This document shows, piece after piece, positions 1-10,105 of a stretch of DNA of 64,000 bases (positions are counted from its first letter, which is position 1; the number at the start of each line of letters is the position of its first letter). Below the pieces are notes generated by a model, which worked only from the letters and a program-made list of their open reading frames with translations, ran no database searches and was not told the origin of the DNA. The stretch is taken from positions 80,680,555-80,744,554 of the forward strand of contig CM061232.1 of NCBI GenBank assembly GCA_030844895.1, written 5' to 3'. The translations under genes and the position numbers were made by a program. Origin of the DNA: Ambrosia x helenae (Eukaryota; Streptophyta; Magnoliopsida; Asterales; Asteraceae).

Positions 1-556
1 ATGACCTAAGATAATCAAAACTCATCATCTATAATCCTCCTAGAACATCTCTATATCAACAAAACATCATATAAACATTAATAAACACATAAAATAACAT
101 GAAAGATCATTAACATATGTTAATACATAAGAAAACTCATGTTTTATGATAAGGTTTTGCTTAGAAAGGTTTTAGAAAGGTTATTATTCATAAAAGTCAT
201 CTTAGATCAGATCTGAAACTTTGGGGTTTTTATGAAAACGAATTAAAATTGCTCAAAAAGGATTTAGAATGAAGGACACACCTTAGATCTTCACTTGTAA
301 TGATTTAGAGGGTTAGATTATGAAAAATGAGATCAAAAACTCCTTCCCCAGTGATAAAAGTCGAAAGAGAGTGTTTAGAGGCGTTTAGGGTTTGTGAAAT
401 GATGAAAAATGACTAAGGATGGTATTTATAGTCTGGGTAGGTTCGACCCTTACTTGAGGTTGAATGAGGGACTAAGTGGCCGAATAAAGATTCTAGCAAA
501 CAGCTAGCCTGGTTCGACCCCCCTTAAGGTTGAACACTGGAAAAGTATAACAAGGG
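1..556 (-). other. Unassigned; possible minus-strand LTR fragment
   Basis: No coding region was found. On the minus strand a TATAAATACC box lies near 420-430, followed downstream (toward lower coordinates) by a leader-like stretch. The same layout, with a TATA box beside short repeated blocks, occurs in the retroelement LTRs elsewhere in this window. The 430-540 part repeats a ggttcgaccc-type motif resembling that in the element B LTR. It could be a truncated LTR, but neither end nor family can be fixed. Confidence 0.3.
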
Positions 557-1068
557 TGCTTAGATACATAAGATACACACGGGACTATGGACTGCATTAT
601 ACCTGCCATCCAGCAGTGGTTAAAGGATACACTGATGCGAACTGAATTTCGGATATAAAAGATTCCAAATCAACAATTGGTTATGTGTTTACACTTGCGA
701 GTGCTGCTATATCTTGGAAGTCTTCGAAGCAAACTGTTATAGCAAGATCCACGATGGAATCTGAATTTATCGCCTTAGATAAATGTGGAGAAGAGGCGGA
801 GTGGATACGTCAATTTGTGTAGGATATTCCAAGATGGAGTAAACCTTTACCAGCTGTTTCCATACATTGTGACAGCCAATCGGCGATTGGCAGAGCCCAA
901 AGCACAATGTGCAATGGCGAATCAAGGCACATAAGACGTAGACACAAAACGATACGACAACTACTCTCAACGGGTGTTATCACGATTGACTATGTGAAGT
1001 CGATGGATAATATTGGGGACCCGTTAACGAAAGGCTTAAGCAGAGAGTTAGTATATAAGTCGTCATGA
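557..1068 (+). pseudogene. Ty1-copia RNase H remnant (3' end of pol)
   Basis: Translation on the plus strand gives the C-terminal part of a copia polyprotein: a GYTDAN block, then KDSKSTIGYVFTL, SWKSSKQTVIARST, MESEFIAL and, near the end, DPLTKGL. These are the usual RNase H landmarks, which in an active element degrade the RNA of the RNA/DNA hybrid. RT, integrase and gag are missing upstream. TGA at 643-645 replaces the usual Trp after GYTDAN, and TAG at 820-822 interrupts the frame before the conserved HCDSQSAI block. The remnant is followed by a 3' untranslated region and the LTR starting at 1662. Confidence 0.85.
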
Positions 1069-1661
1069 GGAATGGGACTAAAGCCCACGCAAAAAAGGAG
1101 TATGAGGGAAACCTAATCTAGTTGACTAGAGATCCCAAGATCTAGATTCAATAGGCAAACTTAATCATATGACCAAAGGGAGTCACTATGGGGGGCACCC
1201 CAAAATACTAAAGGGAGTTTATACTTCCTAGTCCATTCCAATAAGTGACAGTGGTGTCGAGGTTAAGCATATTTAAGTTAATGATTGTGGTAAACCAATA
1301 TAACTTTTGCTTTTAATGATTAAGGGGAATCACCTATGTTAGAGAGAAGTAGGGTCGTTTCGAATGGATTTGTGGGGAGGCGCAAATCCTAGAGCTCTCG
1401 CAGAACCAGGAGTGTCCATGACCATAAAGGACACGACAATGAGGGGTTGGCTAAACCAAGGGGGTGTTGTGTGAAGTGTATTGTCGTTTACACAAACGGG
1501 GGTTAGTTCAAAGACATCAAGTTCTACTGACCGCTAGTAAGCTAAGTATGCTTCACAAAGGAAGGTTCAAAGGCAAAACCTACCTATCCTACAACGCTCA
1601 ACTGTCGAATTGTATCATTGAAACTTGTAAGAATGAATCGATCTCCATTCACGTAGGGGAT
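1069..1661 (+). other. 3' untranslated region of the old copia, ending in a polypurine tract
   Basis: This 0.6-kb non-coding stretch lies between the RNase H remnant and the LTR. It ends with a short purine run (taggggat, about 1654-1661) directly before the TGTTGG of the LTR, the expected place for the plus-strand primer site. The open frame at 1464-1700 runs into the LTR, has no recognisable domain and is not counted as a gene. Confidence 0.55.
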
Positions 1662-2385
1662 TGTTGGAAATTTAGTGAAAGCTATTTTCACAAAATATAG
1701 GAAAATGAGTTTTTCCTAACTTTGGACTGAAATATATATTTGAAACAGAGGTTTAATAATATATTTCTTTGTGGGTTTATGTTCTATGTTGTGAGAGCTT
1801 CGCAACGAACCAAACCACGTCCAAAATGGAGCTAAGATGAATGAGATATCGATGCTCAAAGGTTGGTGATTGAAACACTTGATGCTGAAATGAAACAAAG
1901 TGGAACTTGTCCCACATAGGAGGAGTGATGATACCATGAGTGGTATATAAGGAGGAACACCCCTTCCTTATTGTTTCATAGGAGCACACACTGTGGAACT
2001 CGCGAAGGGTGCGGAGCACCCTAACTCGCACTCGCACACGCATTCACACACGTGCGCGTGGCATGGGCGATGGGCGCAATGTGGCGCTTTGATGGGCCAC
2101 TTTGCACTTCCCACACTCGCATCACTGCGAGCCGCTTGAGAGCCACCTTTGTATTTTTGAAAGCAGGTTTGAGGTCCTCTACATAGGACCTAGTGGCAGG
2201 TGATGGCGTGCGACTACGAGCAGACAGGTGGCGTCCTGATCTGCGCAGACGCTTCCGCGCAGGCGCTCGGAGTGACGAGTGGAGCAGCTTCCGCTGACAT
2301 AGAACGAGAATCACGTGTTCTGCAGACTACTTCGCGCGCGCACGGACGGACTCAACTATTCAGCAGTAACAGCTCAGTGGTGTAA
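1662..2385 (+). repeat. Copia LTR, first part (interrupted by element A)
   Basis: The LTR opens with TGTTGGAAA after a purine tract. A TATA box (gtatataagg) lies near 1943-1952. The sequence is interrupted at 2385 by element A and resumes at 14204. The full LTR would be about 1.2 kb. The open frames at 2021-2385 lie inside it and have no recognisable domain. Confidence 0.7.
2381..2385. other. Target site duplication TGTAA, left copy
   Basis: TGTAA immediately precedes the left LTR of element A and recurs at 14199-14203 directly after its right LTR. A 5-bp duplication is standard for copia integrase. Confidence 0.93.
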
Positions 2386-3105
2386 TGTTGGATCAGTTTG
2401 CTCTTGTTTGCTAAGTAAGAACTTGCTATCTTGACACTTAAGTGTTTAGCAAGTCCTTGTAAATCAGATTATAAGCACAGCGGAATGTTATAAGTTAAAG
2501 CAACACTTTTTATGCAAAGGCAGAGTTACAACTCCCCCTTGATGTTTGAAACTAAATAAATGACAAAGTATTTATTATGAATCTAAGTTGTAAATGAGAA
2601 TTAGATACTTAGAGAGATTCACAATAAATACAGAAATGGAATATAACAATGAGAGTGTTTGAAGGATTTTTCTGTTGAAAATCAATGTCTAAAATAGAAG
2701 GTTGAAGCCTTCTATTTATAGACGATTACATGCATGTATCTTGCCTAAAAAGCAAGCACAGAAAGTCCAGTTACAAGTTGCACAAGTTGCAACATTGAAA
2801 GAAACAAATAAAGCTAAAAAGTAATATTAAACAACAAACTACTGATGCAAAAGGGCGGTGGCAAATATCTTCTGCTAAGTGCTGATGAAGGACAACTACT
2901 GAAGAGTAGTTTTGTCTTCAGTACTTCTGAAGTGAACTTGTCTGGTTTGGAATTCAGAACTTCTGCAACTTCAGCACTTCTTCATATCTTCTAATCAGCA
3001 GTTTCTTGTCTTCTATTCAGTACTTCTATACTTAGCCAAAAATGACAGAAGTGAATTAGACTAAGGTTTACAAAAGTGGTTTCACCAATCCTCTTTGTCC
3101 TAACA
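2386..3105 (-). repeat. Element A 3' LTR
   Basis: 720 bp, bounded by TGTTGGATC and TCCTAACA. On the minus strand it carries a TATAAATAG box (plus 2711-2720). The copy appears identical to the one at 13479-14198. Short cagaagt/tactgaag blocks are dense at 2875-3045, in the U3 part on the minus strand. Confidence 0.95.
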
Positions 3106-3115
3106 ATCTCCCCCT
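3106..3115 (-). other. Element A polypurine tract
   Basis: On the minus strand the sequence reads AGGGGGAGAT directly against the 3' LTR, the standard primer site for plus-strand DNA synthesis. Confidence 0.85.
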
Positions 3116-3146
3116 GGATTGATGAAGCCAAAACCTTACTAATTCC

Positions 3147-6100
3147 TTATGTGTTTCTTCTGTTTTGAACAATCTTCCATATCTCTTTGTACATGGTGTT
3201 CTTGAGCTGGTTGTACTGATCATCAGACAGAGATCCTCTCTGTGGTTCTAGATGTTGAATTGTGAGCAGGTCTTGTGTTGACAGTTTCTTCAGATCACTG
3301 ATCTTCTTGTAAGCCCTGCTTGAGAAGTCTCTTCTTGTCAACAGTACTGAGTTGTTATCAGTAAGTGACCATCTGATGATAGGGATCTTTGACTTGTTAA
3401 AGTCAGAAGAATAGGGAACCAGACTTGTCCCTTGGGTTGATGGTCCTGAGTGCTGGATGTCTTCAGTTTCAGATAGCCTCAGGTGGGATTCTCTTCCTTG
3501 TTGTTGTTGTTGCATACCAGGCATCTGAACAGTTGGGAGATGGTGTTCAGTCACTACTTTGGTATGCAGCTTTTCTGTGATTGTCTTTTGTATTTGATAA
3601 GCAAAAGTGGAAGGATCCCTGAACTGTGTTAACAGAGGTTTCTCCTCAATGTCAAAATCTGAATGGACTATTGAGCTTCCCTCAAGTAGTACCATTTTGA
3701 AATCAGTTTTGACATTGTCCTCTGTCTTCTTCTTCTGAGCAGCAGATCTTCTAGATACACCAGAAGTTCTAACTACTGATCTTGAAGGATCAGCAGTTTG
3801 AAACTTCTCAGGATTTGCAGCCTTGGCAGCCAAGTATTTTCTATATGTATCCATTAGTCTTTCTTCTTTCCATCTGGATACAGAGGCTTTTGAACCATAT
3901 CCTTCTGCTACTAGCTCTTCTATTATCTGGGCTCTCTTGGCCTTTCCATCTTTGCTTGTGGCCATTTTGTCTGCAAGCAGTTGTGCTCTTCTTGTCAGCT
4001 CTTGCATAGAGAGTCCTTTGAGTGTAAAGGCTTTGGTCTTGCTGTTCTTGGTAATATAAGACACCAGTTGTTGTCTTTTATCCTGTTCAGCAATCTCATC
4101 AAGGCTAGCCTGCCTTTGTAGTTCAGCTGCATAAGCCTGAAGTTTTTCTTCATGGCTTAAGTCCAAATCATCCCTTTCTTCCAGAGATTTCCAAATCTGA
4201 TCTTCTCTGGCCTTCTTGTTGGCTGCAATTAAACTCTTCTCTAATAGTTCAGCTGATTGAGAGATGGGAGAAGGGTTTAATACAGTCATTGTTGTAACAG
4301 ATGTAGGCCTGATGGGATCAGATGTTGGTTGAATGGGAGCAGTGGTTCTGGAAGGTTCAGTTGTTTGAGGTTGGGAAGTGTTGACTTTTGATGTGCTGAC
4401 AACTGCTGATGGTTTGTCAGCTACTGAAGGATTGTCTTCAGTACTTTCTGATTCTTCATCAGAAGTTTGGTCATCAGAAGTTTCTTCATTGCACCTTAGG
4501 GAATCATCAGAACTTTGGGTCTCATCTTCTTTCTCAGCAGCTTCAATTTCTTCAATAGAGACACCAAACTGTTTGGCCAATTTTTCTTTCCTGGCCTGAT
4601 CTTTCAGATCTCTTTCAAGGAGTGCCACTCTTGCCTTTACTCTGGCTTGGAATGACTCCTTAGGTTCCCTGATCTTCTCCCCCTTTTTGGATTCATCAAT
4701 TCTAACCCTTGAAGCAGAGGGTTGGGAGAAGTGTCCTTGAAGATGAGCAATCTGCTGGCTGTTGTAGTCTATTTTGTTGGACAGATCGTTCATCTTGGTT
4801 TTAATCACTCCAAATTGGTTCTTGATTGACAGCTCCAAGTCAGCTGTATATGTTTGGAAGTGATTTCTGATGAGTGTATTCATCATGTGGTACAGGGGAC
4901 CCTCTGGGCTGCATAGCTGGTTCAGGTCTATGCTTGTTTGCCCAGGGAATTGGGTAGGCATTTGCTGTGAAGGGGGTGTTTTTGGGAGATCCTCATGTTG
5001 TACAGAGGATGCCACTCTAGGGGTTTTAGGGATTGAGTGGACTTTAACCTGTGCAGAGGTGACTGGCCTCTTGAGCCTGGATACCTTTGCAGCAGGACCT
5101 TCAGAAAGTGCCGTCAATTCAGTAGTTGTAGTTTTTGAAACATCATCCAAACTAATGGAATCATCTGTTTCCCTGATGTTGCCCTCAGTGAGGACTGTCT
5201 CAGTTAAATCATGAGCTGAGCCCAACTCAGTTCTCTCATGAACCTCTGTTTCTTGGTACTGAGGATTTCCTACTTCAGGCATTAAGCCTTCATCAGTAGT
5301 TGCCACATCTGAGGTCTTAGCTATGTTACTTCTGTCCTCAGATCCACCACTGGGTGGTAACTGAGTAGTAGCAGCCTCAGATGCCCCAAGAGTCTCTAAA
5401 ATTGGGCTTAAAGACTCTGGTCCACCCTCATCTCTTGGGATAGGGCTAGTAATGTCCACATCCATGTCTGATGTAGGAGTAATGTCCCCTGTTAGTTGTG
5501 GTTGATGGGGACTGACATGATCAGATGGGACATTCTCTTTTAGCCCAGAGAGAAGTTTGGCAATTTCAATTGCCTCTTGTTCAGAAATTTGTGGGGAAGG
5601 TTCAGTAGTTTGGGCAATAGGTTGTTGTTCAGCAGTTTCAAAAGAAGAGTGTGTTTGATATGTTTTTCTAAGTCTTTTTCTTTTGAAATGAACAGATATG
5701 GGTGCTCTTGGTGGGGTTTGAGATGGATGAGACTGAGAGGGTGTTTCAGTCTCAACAATTTGAAGAGCAGAATGCTCGAGAGCATGTTCAGGCATCTCAA
5801 CCTCCTGAACAGCTTTCCTTTTGGGTTGGTGGGTTGCAGTTTTTGTTGGCTTGGGCTTTTTGGCTTTTGGTGGTGTGGGTGTGGAAGATGTGGGCTTCAG
5901 GGGGACTTGTTGTTGTTCTCCCTGATCATCTTCTGGCCAGGCAGCCGGTTTGTTCAGTCTTGAGTATGCTTGTGATGTTAATGGGTTTAAAGTTGAAATT
6001 TTTCCCACAAGCACCTCATTACCCAGTTCCCCTATTATGCATTGCATAATGAACCTTGGGTATAACAAAAACTTTTTCTTGGTATTATTGTGATGTAACA

Positions 6101-6644
6101 CCAACTCATGGAAAAACAGTTTTGATGCCCTGAATTTGGTTTCATTCACAATGGAATGAAATATTGGTTGAAAAGTGGAGGGCATCTGGTCATATGACCC
6201 TGTTTTTGGACTCAAACACATAATTATATAATGAAACAAAAGTTTGTATTTTGGTTCAAAATATTTTTTGAATATTGTTGCATGGGAGAGAGTACCTTGA
6301 TAACCACACTCAGTCATGGTTAGATGAATATCTTTGTTAGCAACATGGTCAGGGGCAGCTACATCATCCAGACCCAGTCTTGTTGCTAGTGTGGCCGGTG
6401 TGATGGTCAGTTGTTTCCCTTTTATCTTTGAGTTGAGGGAAATGACCTCACCACCCATTGTAACCGTCTCAGCATTTGCCCAGAACTCATTCAGAGTTTC
6501 AGTGTGAATTGGTGGGTTAATTGTGAGAGCAGTAAAGTATTGGGATTTGACGACAAGATCAATGATCTCATCGTATTGGGACCAGCCTTCTTGTTTTTCA
6601 AGAAAGGCTCTTTGATTGTGTCCCTGTTTTAGAACTAGATCCAT
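3147..6644 (-). CDS. Element A extra ORF downstream of pol (env-like position)
   Basis: An uninterrupted 1165-residue protein encoded between pol and the 3' LTR, where Sireviruses carry an ORF often called env-like. Residues about 1-230 look globular, with a NEFWANAE block near 52-59 and KKFLLYPRF near 190-198. The second block recurs in the matching ORF of element B. Residues about 230-560 are rich in Pro, Ser, Thr and Glu. Around 560-800 there is a probable coiled-coil and an acidic Ser/Asp/Glu stretch, followed by basic segments. I see no signal peptide and no clear membrane span, so an envelope role is not supported by the sequence. The start is the first ATG, 776 bp below the end of pol, and the stop is 41 bp from the LTR. 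The N-terminal layout recalls the plant retroelement-associated domain that Pfam calls Transposase_32, which I could not test. The function is unknown. Confidence 0.85.
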   Translation of the reverse strand: MDLVLKQGHNQRAFLEKQEGWSQYDEIIDLVVKSQYFTALTINPPIHTETLNEFWANAETVTMGGEVISLNSKIKGKQLTITPATLATRLGLDDVAAPDHVANKDIHLTMTECGYQGTLSHATIFKKYFEPKYKLLFHYIIMCLSPKTGSYDQMPSTFQPIFHSIVNETKFRASKLFFHELVLHHNNTKKKFLLYPRFIMQCIIGELGNEVLVGKISTLNPLTSQAYSRLNKPAAWPEDDQGEQQQVPLKPTSSTPTPPKAKKPKPTKTATHQPKRKAVQEVEMPEHALEHSALQIVETETPSQSHPSQTPPRAPISVHFKRKRLRKTYQTHSSFETAEQQPIAQTTEPSPQISEQEAIEIAKLLSGLKENVPSDHVSPHQPQLTGDITPTSDMDVDITSPIPRDEGGPESLSPILETLGASEAATTQLPPSGGSEDRSNIAKTSDVATTDEGLMPEVGNPQYQETEVHERTELGSAHDLTETVLTEGNIRETDDSISLDDVSKTTTTELTALSEGPAAKVSRLKRPVTSAQVKVHSIPKTPRVASSVQHEDLPKTPPSQQMPTQFPGQTSIDLNQLCSPEGPLYHMMNTLIRNHFQTYTADLELSIKNQFGVIKTKMNDLSNKIDYNSQQIAHLQGHFSQPSASRVRIDESKKGEKIREPKESFQARVKARVALLERDLKDQARKEKLAKQFGVSIEEIEAAEKEDETQSSDDSLRCNEETSDDQTSDEESESTEDNPSVADKPSAVVSTSKVNTSQPQTTEPSRTTAPIQPTSDPIRPTSVTTMTVLNPSPISQSAELLEKSLIAANKKAREDQIWKSLEERDDLDLSHEEKLQAYAAELQRQASLDEIAEQDKRQQLVSYITKNSKTKAFTLKGLSMQELTRRAQLLADKMATSKDGKAKRAQIIEELVAEGYGSKASVSRWKEERLMDTYRKYLAAKAANPEKFQTADPSRSVVRTSGVSRRSAAQKKKTEDNVKTDFKMVLLEGSSIVHSDFDIEEKPLLTQFRDPSTFAYQIQKTITEKLHTKVVTEHHLPTVQMPGMQQQQQGRESHLRLSETEDIQHSGPSTQGTSLVPYSSDFNKSKIPIIRWSLTDNNSVLLTRRDFSSRAYKKISDLKKLSTQDLLTIQHLEPQRGSLSDDQYNQLKNTMYKEIWKIVQNRRNT

Positions 6645-7420
6645 TGTGGTTTGGGTGTTTGATCAAACAGTGAATTTTCAGGTATAGGTTTTGAGAGAGT
6701 TTTGAGAGAGAAGGAGGGATATTTTGTGAGTTTAAAAGGATAAGTGTGTGAAAAAGGTATTTATTAGAAGTTTTAACCGCTTGAATCTTCTTTATTAGAA
6801 GTTTTAAAACCGCCTTTGGTTAAAAATCTCTTTATCAGAGGTTTTAAACTTATTAGGTCAAACCTCTGATGATGGGAAAAGTCAGATTTGCCCTTTTGAC
6901 TTAAACTGCTGATGAACGATTACTTCATCAGTAGTTCCCATTTTCTCTTCAGTAGTTTTGACATCTGATGAGAAATGTTTTTATAAATACTTTGTTCATA
7001 ACTTCTGAAGTTTATTTTATCAGAAGTTACACACTTTTTCAGAAAGTTATCCCCATACTGATGATTTTTGTTCATCAGTAGTTTCTCTCAAACTGTTTTT
7101 GTTTTTCAGAAGTTTTGTTTCAGACTTTTGACATTTGTAAGTGAAAACCAGAAAAAAGATGGAAAAGGTTAACCTGAAATCCACCAAGGTAAACAGGATG
7201 GAATCAGGGGTGGAAAAAGGGAAAAAAAAAAAAATTTTCATTTTGATTCCACCATGGTAAACAGGATGGAATCAAGGATGGAAAAAGGAAAAAGGAAAAA
7301 GAAAAAATTTTGCTGCATAACAGTAGTGATTGATGTAGAAGTTTGCTGTAGAGTTGGGTAGAATCAAGTGTTAACTTGGATTCTAACTGATATGCAGAAA
7401 AAAAAAAATAAAATAAACAC
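6645..7420 (-). promoter_or_regulatory. Element A spacer between pol and extra ORF, promoter-like
   Basis: This 776-bp spacer is non-coding. On the minus strand a TATTTATAAA box (plus 6978-6989) lies about 335 bp upstream of the extra-ORF ATG. The spacer is full of the same short blocks as the LTR (cagaagtt, cttctgaag, tcagtagt). Two copies of a unit of about 68 bp (7177-7244 and 7245-7290) contain ggtaaacaggatggaatca. It may drive a separate transcript of the extra ORF, which is inference. Confidence 0.45.
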
Positions 7421-10075
7421 TTACAAATTTAGCATTCCAAGCATGGAAACTAACTTCTGAAATGTTGATGTGTCAAGGGGCTTAGTGAAGATGTCAGCTA
7501 TCTGATTAGCTGTTGCTACATGCTTCACCTCAATCTTGCCTTTTTCATAGCAATCTCTTATGAAATGGTACCTGATCTCAATATGTTTAGTTTTTGAGAA
7601 CTGTACCGGATTTTGAATGATGCTAATGGCAGATTTGCTGTCTACAAACAAAGGTGTCTTGGTCTCTTTGATTCCATAATCAAGAAGTTGATATTGGAGC
7701 CATTGTATCTGTGATGTACAACTTGCAGCTGCAATGTATTCAGCTTCAGCAGTTGAAGTTGCAACAGATGTTTGCTTCTTTGATTGCCATGACACTAGAC
7801 AGTTACCCAGGAATTGACAACCACCAGATGTTGACTTTCTTGTCATCTTACACCCTGCATAGTCACTATCTGAAAATGCTGATAACTTGGTATTGTTTGA
7901 AGCAGGATACCAAATTCCCAGTGTTGGAGTTCCTTTCAGATATCTAAAAATTCTTTTGACTGCAATAAGGTGTGATTCCCTTGGTGCTGATTGATATCTA
8001 GCACAGACACATGTTGAAAACATAATATCTGGTCTAGAAGCAGTTAAGTATAAAAGGGAACCTATCATGCATCTGTACATGGTCTGATCAACCTGTTTTC
8101 CTTGATCATCAGGTTCAACTTGTGTGATAGGTGTCATGGGAGTGGAACATGATTTACAGTCATTTAAAGAAAATTTGTTCAATAATTCTTTAACATATTT
8201 TGATTGATGTATAAAAGTTCCATTTGTTTGTTGTTTGATCTGCAGTCCTAGAAAGTACTGCAGTTCTCCCATGGTACTCATCTCAAATTTTGATTGCATG
8301 AGTTTCTTAAAATCATCACACAATTTTGTGTTTGTTGAACCAAAGATGATATCATCAACATAAATTTGAACAAGTAAGACATGATTTCCAACATGTTTAA
8401 TGAAAAGTGTTTTATCAATGGCACCTCTTGTAAAGTTATTTTTGAGTAAAAAGGTGGAGAGTGTATCATACCAGGCTCTTGGAGCCTGTTTGAGCCCATA
8501 TAGAGCTTTATCCAGTCTGTACACCCACTCAGGATGAGAAGGATCCTCAAACCCAGGTGGCTGACAGACATACACCTCCTCCTTGATTTTACCATACAAA
8601 AATGCACTTTTCACATCCATTTGATAAACTTTAATTTTGTTGGAAATGGCATAGGCCAGAAATAACCTGATGGCTTCAAGCCTTGCAACTGGAGCAAAGG
8701 TTTCATCATAGTCAATTCCCTCTTCTTGAGAGTACCCTTGAACTACCAGTCTTGCCTTGTTCTTGATTATCATACCAGCTTCATCTTGTTTGTTCCTGAA
8801 AACCCATCTTGTACCAATTGGTTGCTTGTTTTGAGGTAAGGGACAGATTTCCCAGACCTGTTGCTTGTTGAACTGTAGTAGTTCATCTTGCATAGCCTGC
8901 ACCCAATTATTGTCTTTGAGGGCTTCCTGGTACTTCTTTGGTTCCAACTGTGAAATAAAGGCTGAGAATAGGCAAAAGTTGGAGAGCTGGTTTCTGGTCA
9001 GAACACCTGTAGCTATATCACCCATGATTTGATCAAGTGGATGATCTCTGTGTTCAATCAGTTGTTGTAAACCACTGACAGGTGTAGGTGGCTCTGGTTC
9101 TTCAAACAAACTACTGAGGTCTATGATATCTGGTTCAGCAGTTGCAGCTTCTTCAGTAGTTGCAGGTGCTGAAGCAGATGTTTGAGTTTGGCCTTCAGTA
9201 TTTGTTTGATCAGAAGTTTGGAAAACTTCTGATGGTGTTGTAGTTGACTTAATGACTGTTTGAGGAGTCCATGGTGCAGGATCCTCATCCTCAAACCTTT
9301 GATCACCATAATAAGTAGGTTTGGAAGAAGTAACAGCCTTTTCAGGTCCAAAGTGAAAGTTGTCAAGGTCAAAGAGTTCAGCAGGATGTGCTGGAATAAG
9401 AGTGTGTTTTGACTCATTGAACTTGACATTCAATGTTTCTTCTACTATCTTGGTGTGAGAATTAAAAACCTTGTAGGCTTTTCTAGTTGAAGAGTAACCA
9501 AGAAAGTAACCTGAGTCAACTTTGGCAGCAAACTTTGAGATAGATTCCTTGATGTTCAAGATGAAACATTGACACCCAAAAGCCCTGAAAAAGGAGATAA
9601 GGGGCTTCATGCCATGAAGAACTTCATAGGCAGTCTTGGAATGTCTCTTGACCACAAGAACTCTATTCTGAACATAACATGCTGTGTTAACTGCTTCTGC
9701 CCAAAAGTACAATGGCAGTCCAGAATCAGCTAACATTGTTCTTGCTCCTTCTATCAATGTTCTGTTCTTCCTTTCTACTACACCATTTTGTTCAGGAGTT
9801 CTGGGAACACTGTATTGTCTAATAATCCCTTTAGACAAACAGAATTCATCCAGAGTTTTGTTCCTGAACTCTGTCCCATTGTCACTTCTAATGGTTTTGA
9901 CAGATAGAGAATATTGTTTCTCTGCTTGTAGAATGAAGAACTTGATGATTTCAGCAGCCTCATCCTTGGAAAATAAGAAGAATACCCATGTGAATCTTGA
10001 GTAGTCATCAATGATGACTAAGCAGTACTTCTTTTTACCAAGGCTCATAATCTTGACAGGCCCAAATAAGTCCAT
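7421..10075 (-). CDS. pol: Element A pol: integrase core, reverse transcriptase, RNase H
   Basis: 884 residues. The integrase core has Asp2 (MDLFGP), Asp65 (RSDNGTEF) and Glu101, giving the D,D-35-E spacing needed for strand transfer. A linker rich in Thr, Pro and Glu follows at about 250-340. The copia RT includes YVDD at 572-575, and RNase H includes SDSDYAGCK near 736-743 and the TAEAEYIA block. The C-terminus ends with a DIFTKPLD motif, as usual for copia. The reading frame is the same as that of the 10106-10729 segment upstream, separated only by a TAA stop and ten codons. The protein copies retroelement RNA into DNA and integrates it in the nucleus. All catalytic motifs I looked for are present. 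Confidence 0.93.
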   Translation of the reverse strand: MDLFGPVKIMSLGKKKYCLVIIDDYSRFTWVFFLFSKDEAAEIIKFFILQAEKQYSLSVKTIRSDNGTEFRNKTLDEFCLSKGIIRQYSVPRTPEQNGVVERKNRTLIEGARTMLADSGLPLYFWAEAVNTACYVQNRVLVVKRHSKTAYEVLHGMKPLISFFRAFGCQCFILNIKESISKFAAKVDSGYFLGYSSTRKAYKVFNSHTKIVEETLNVKFNESKHTLIPAHPAELFDLDNFHFGPEKAVTSSKPTYYGDQRFEDEDPAPWTPQTVIKSTTTPSEVFQTSDQTNTEGQTQTSASAPATTEEAATAEPDIIDLSSLFEEPEPPTPVSGLQQLIEHRDHPLDQIMGDIATGVLTRNQLSNFCLFSAFISQLEPKKYQEALKDNNWVQAMQDELLQFNKQQVWEICPLPQNKQPIGTRWVFRNKQDEAGMIIKNKARLVVQGYSQEEGIDYDETFAPVARLEAIRLFLAYAISNKIKVYQMDVKSAFLYGKIKEEVYVCQPPGFEDPSHPEWVYRLDKALYGLKQAPRAWYDTLSTFLLKNNFTRGAIDKTLFIKHVGNHVLLVQIYVDDIIFGSTNTKLCDDFKKLMQSKFEMSTMGELQYFLGLQIKQQTNGTFIHQSKYVKELLNKFSLNDCKSCSTPMTPITQVEPDDQGKQVDQTMYRCMIGSLLYLTASRPDIMFSTCVCARYQSAPRESHLIAVKRIFRYLKGTPTLGIWYPASNNTKLSAFSDSDYAGCKMTRKSTSGGCQFLGNCLVSWQSKKQTSVATSTAEAEYIAAASCTSQIQWLQYQLLDYGIKETKTPLFVDSKSAISIIQNPVQFSKTKHIEIRYHFIRDCYEKGKIEVKHVATANQIADIFTKPLDTSTFQKLVSMLGMLNL

Positions 10076-10105
10076 ATGGAGTAGTTGAAGACATGCAGTT
10101 GTTTT

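Noticed and set aside
5540..6049. Frames on both strands over the element A extra ORF
   Set aside because: They overlap the well-supported 1165-residue frame and have no independent evidence.
3147..6644. A retroviral envelope protein
   Set aside because: Only its position suggests this; I see no signal peptide, transmembrane span or cleavage site.
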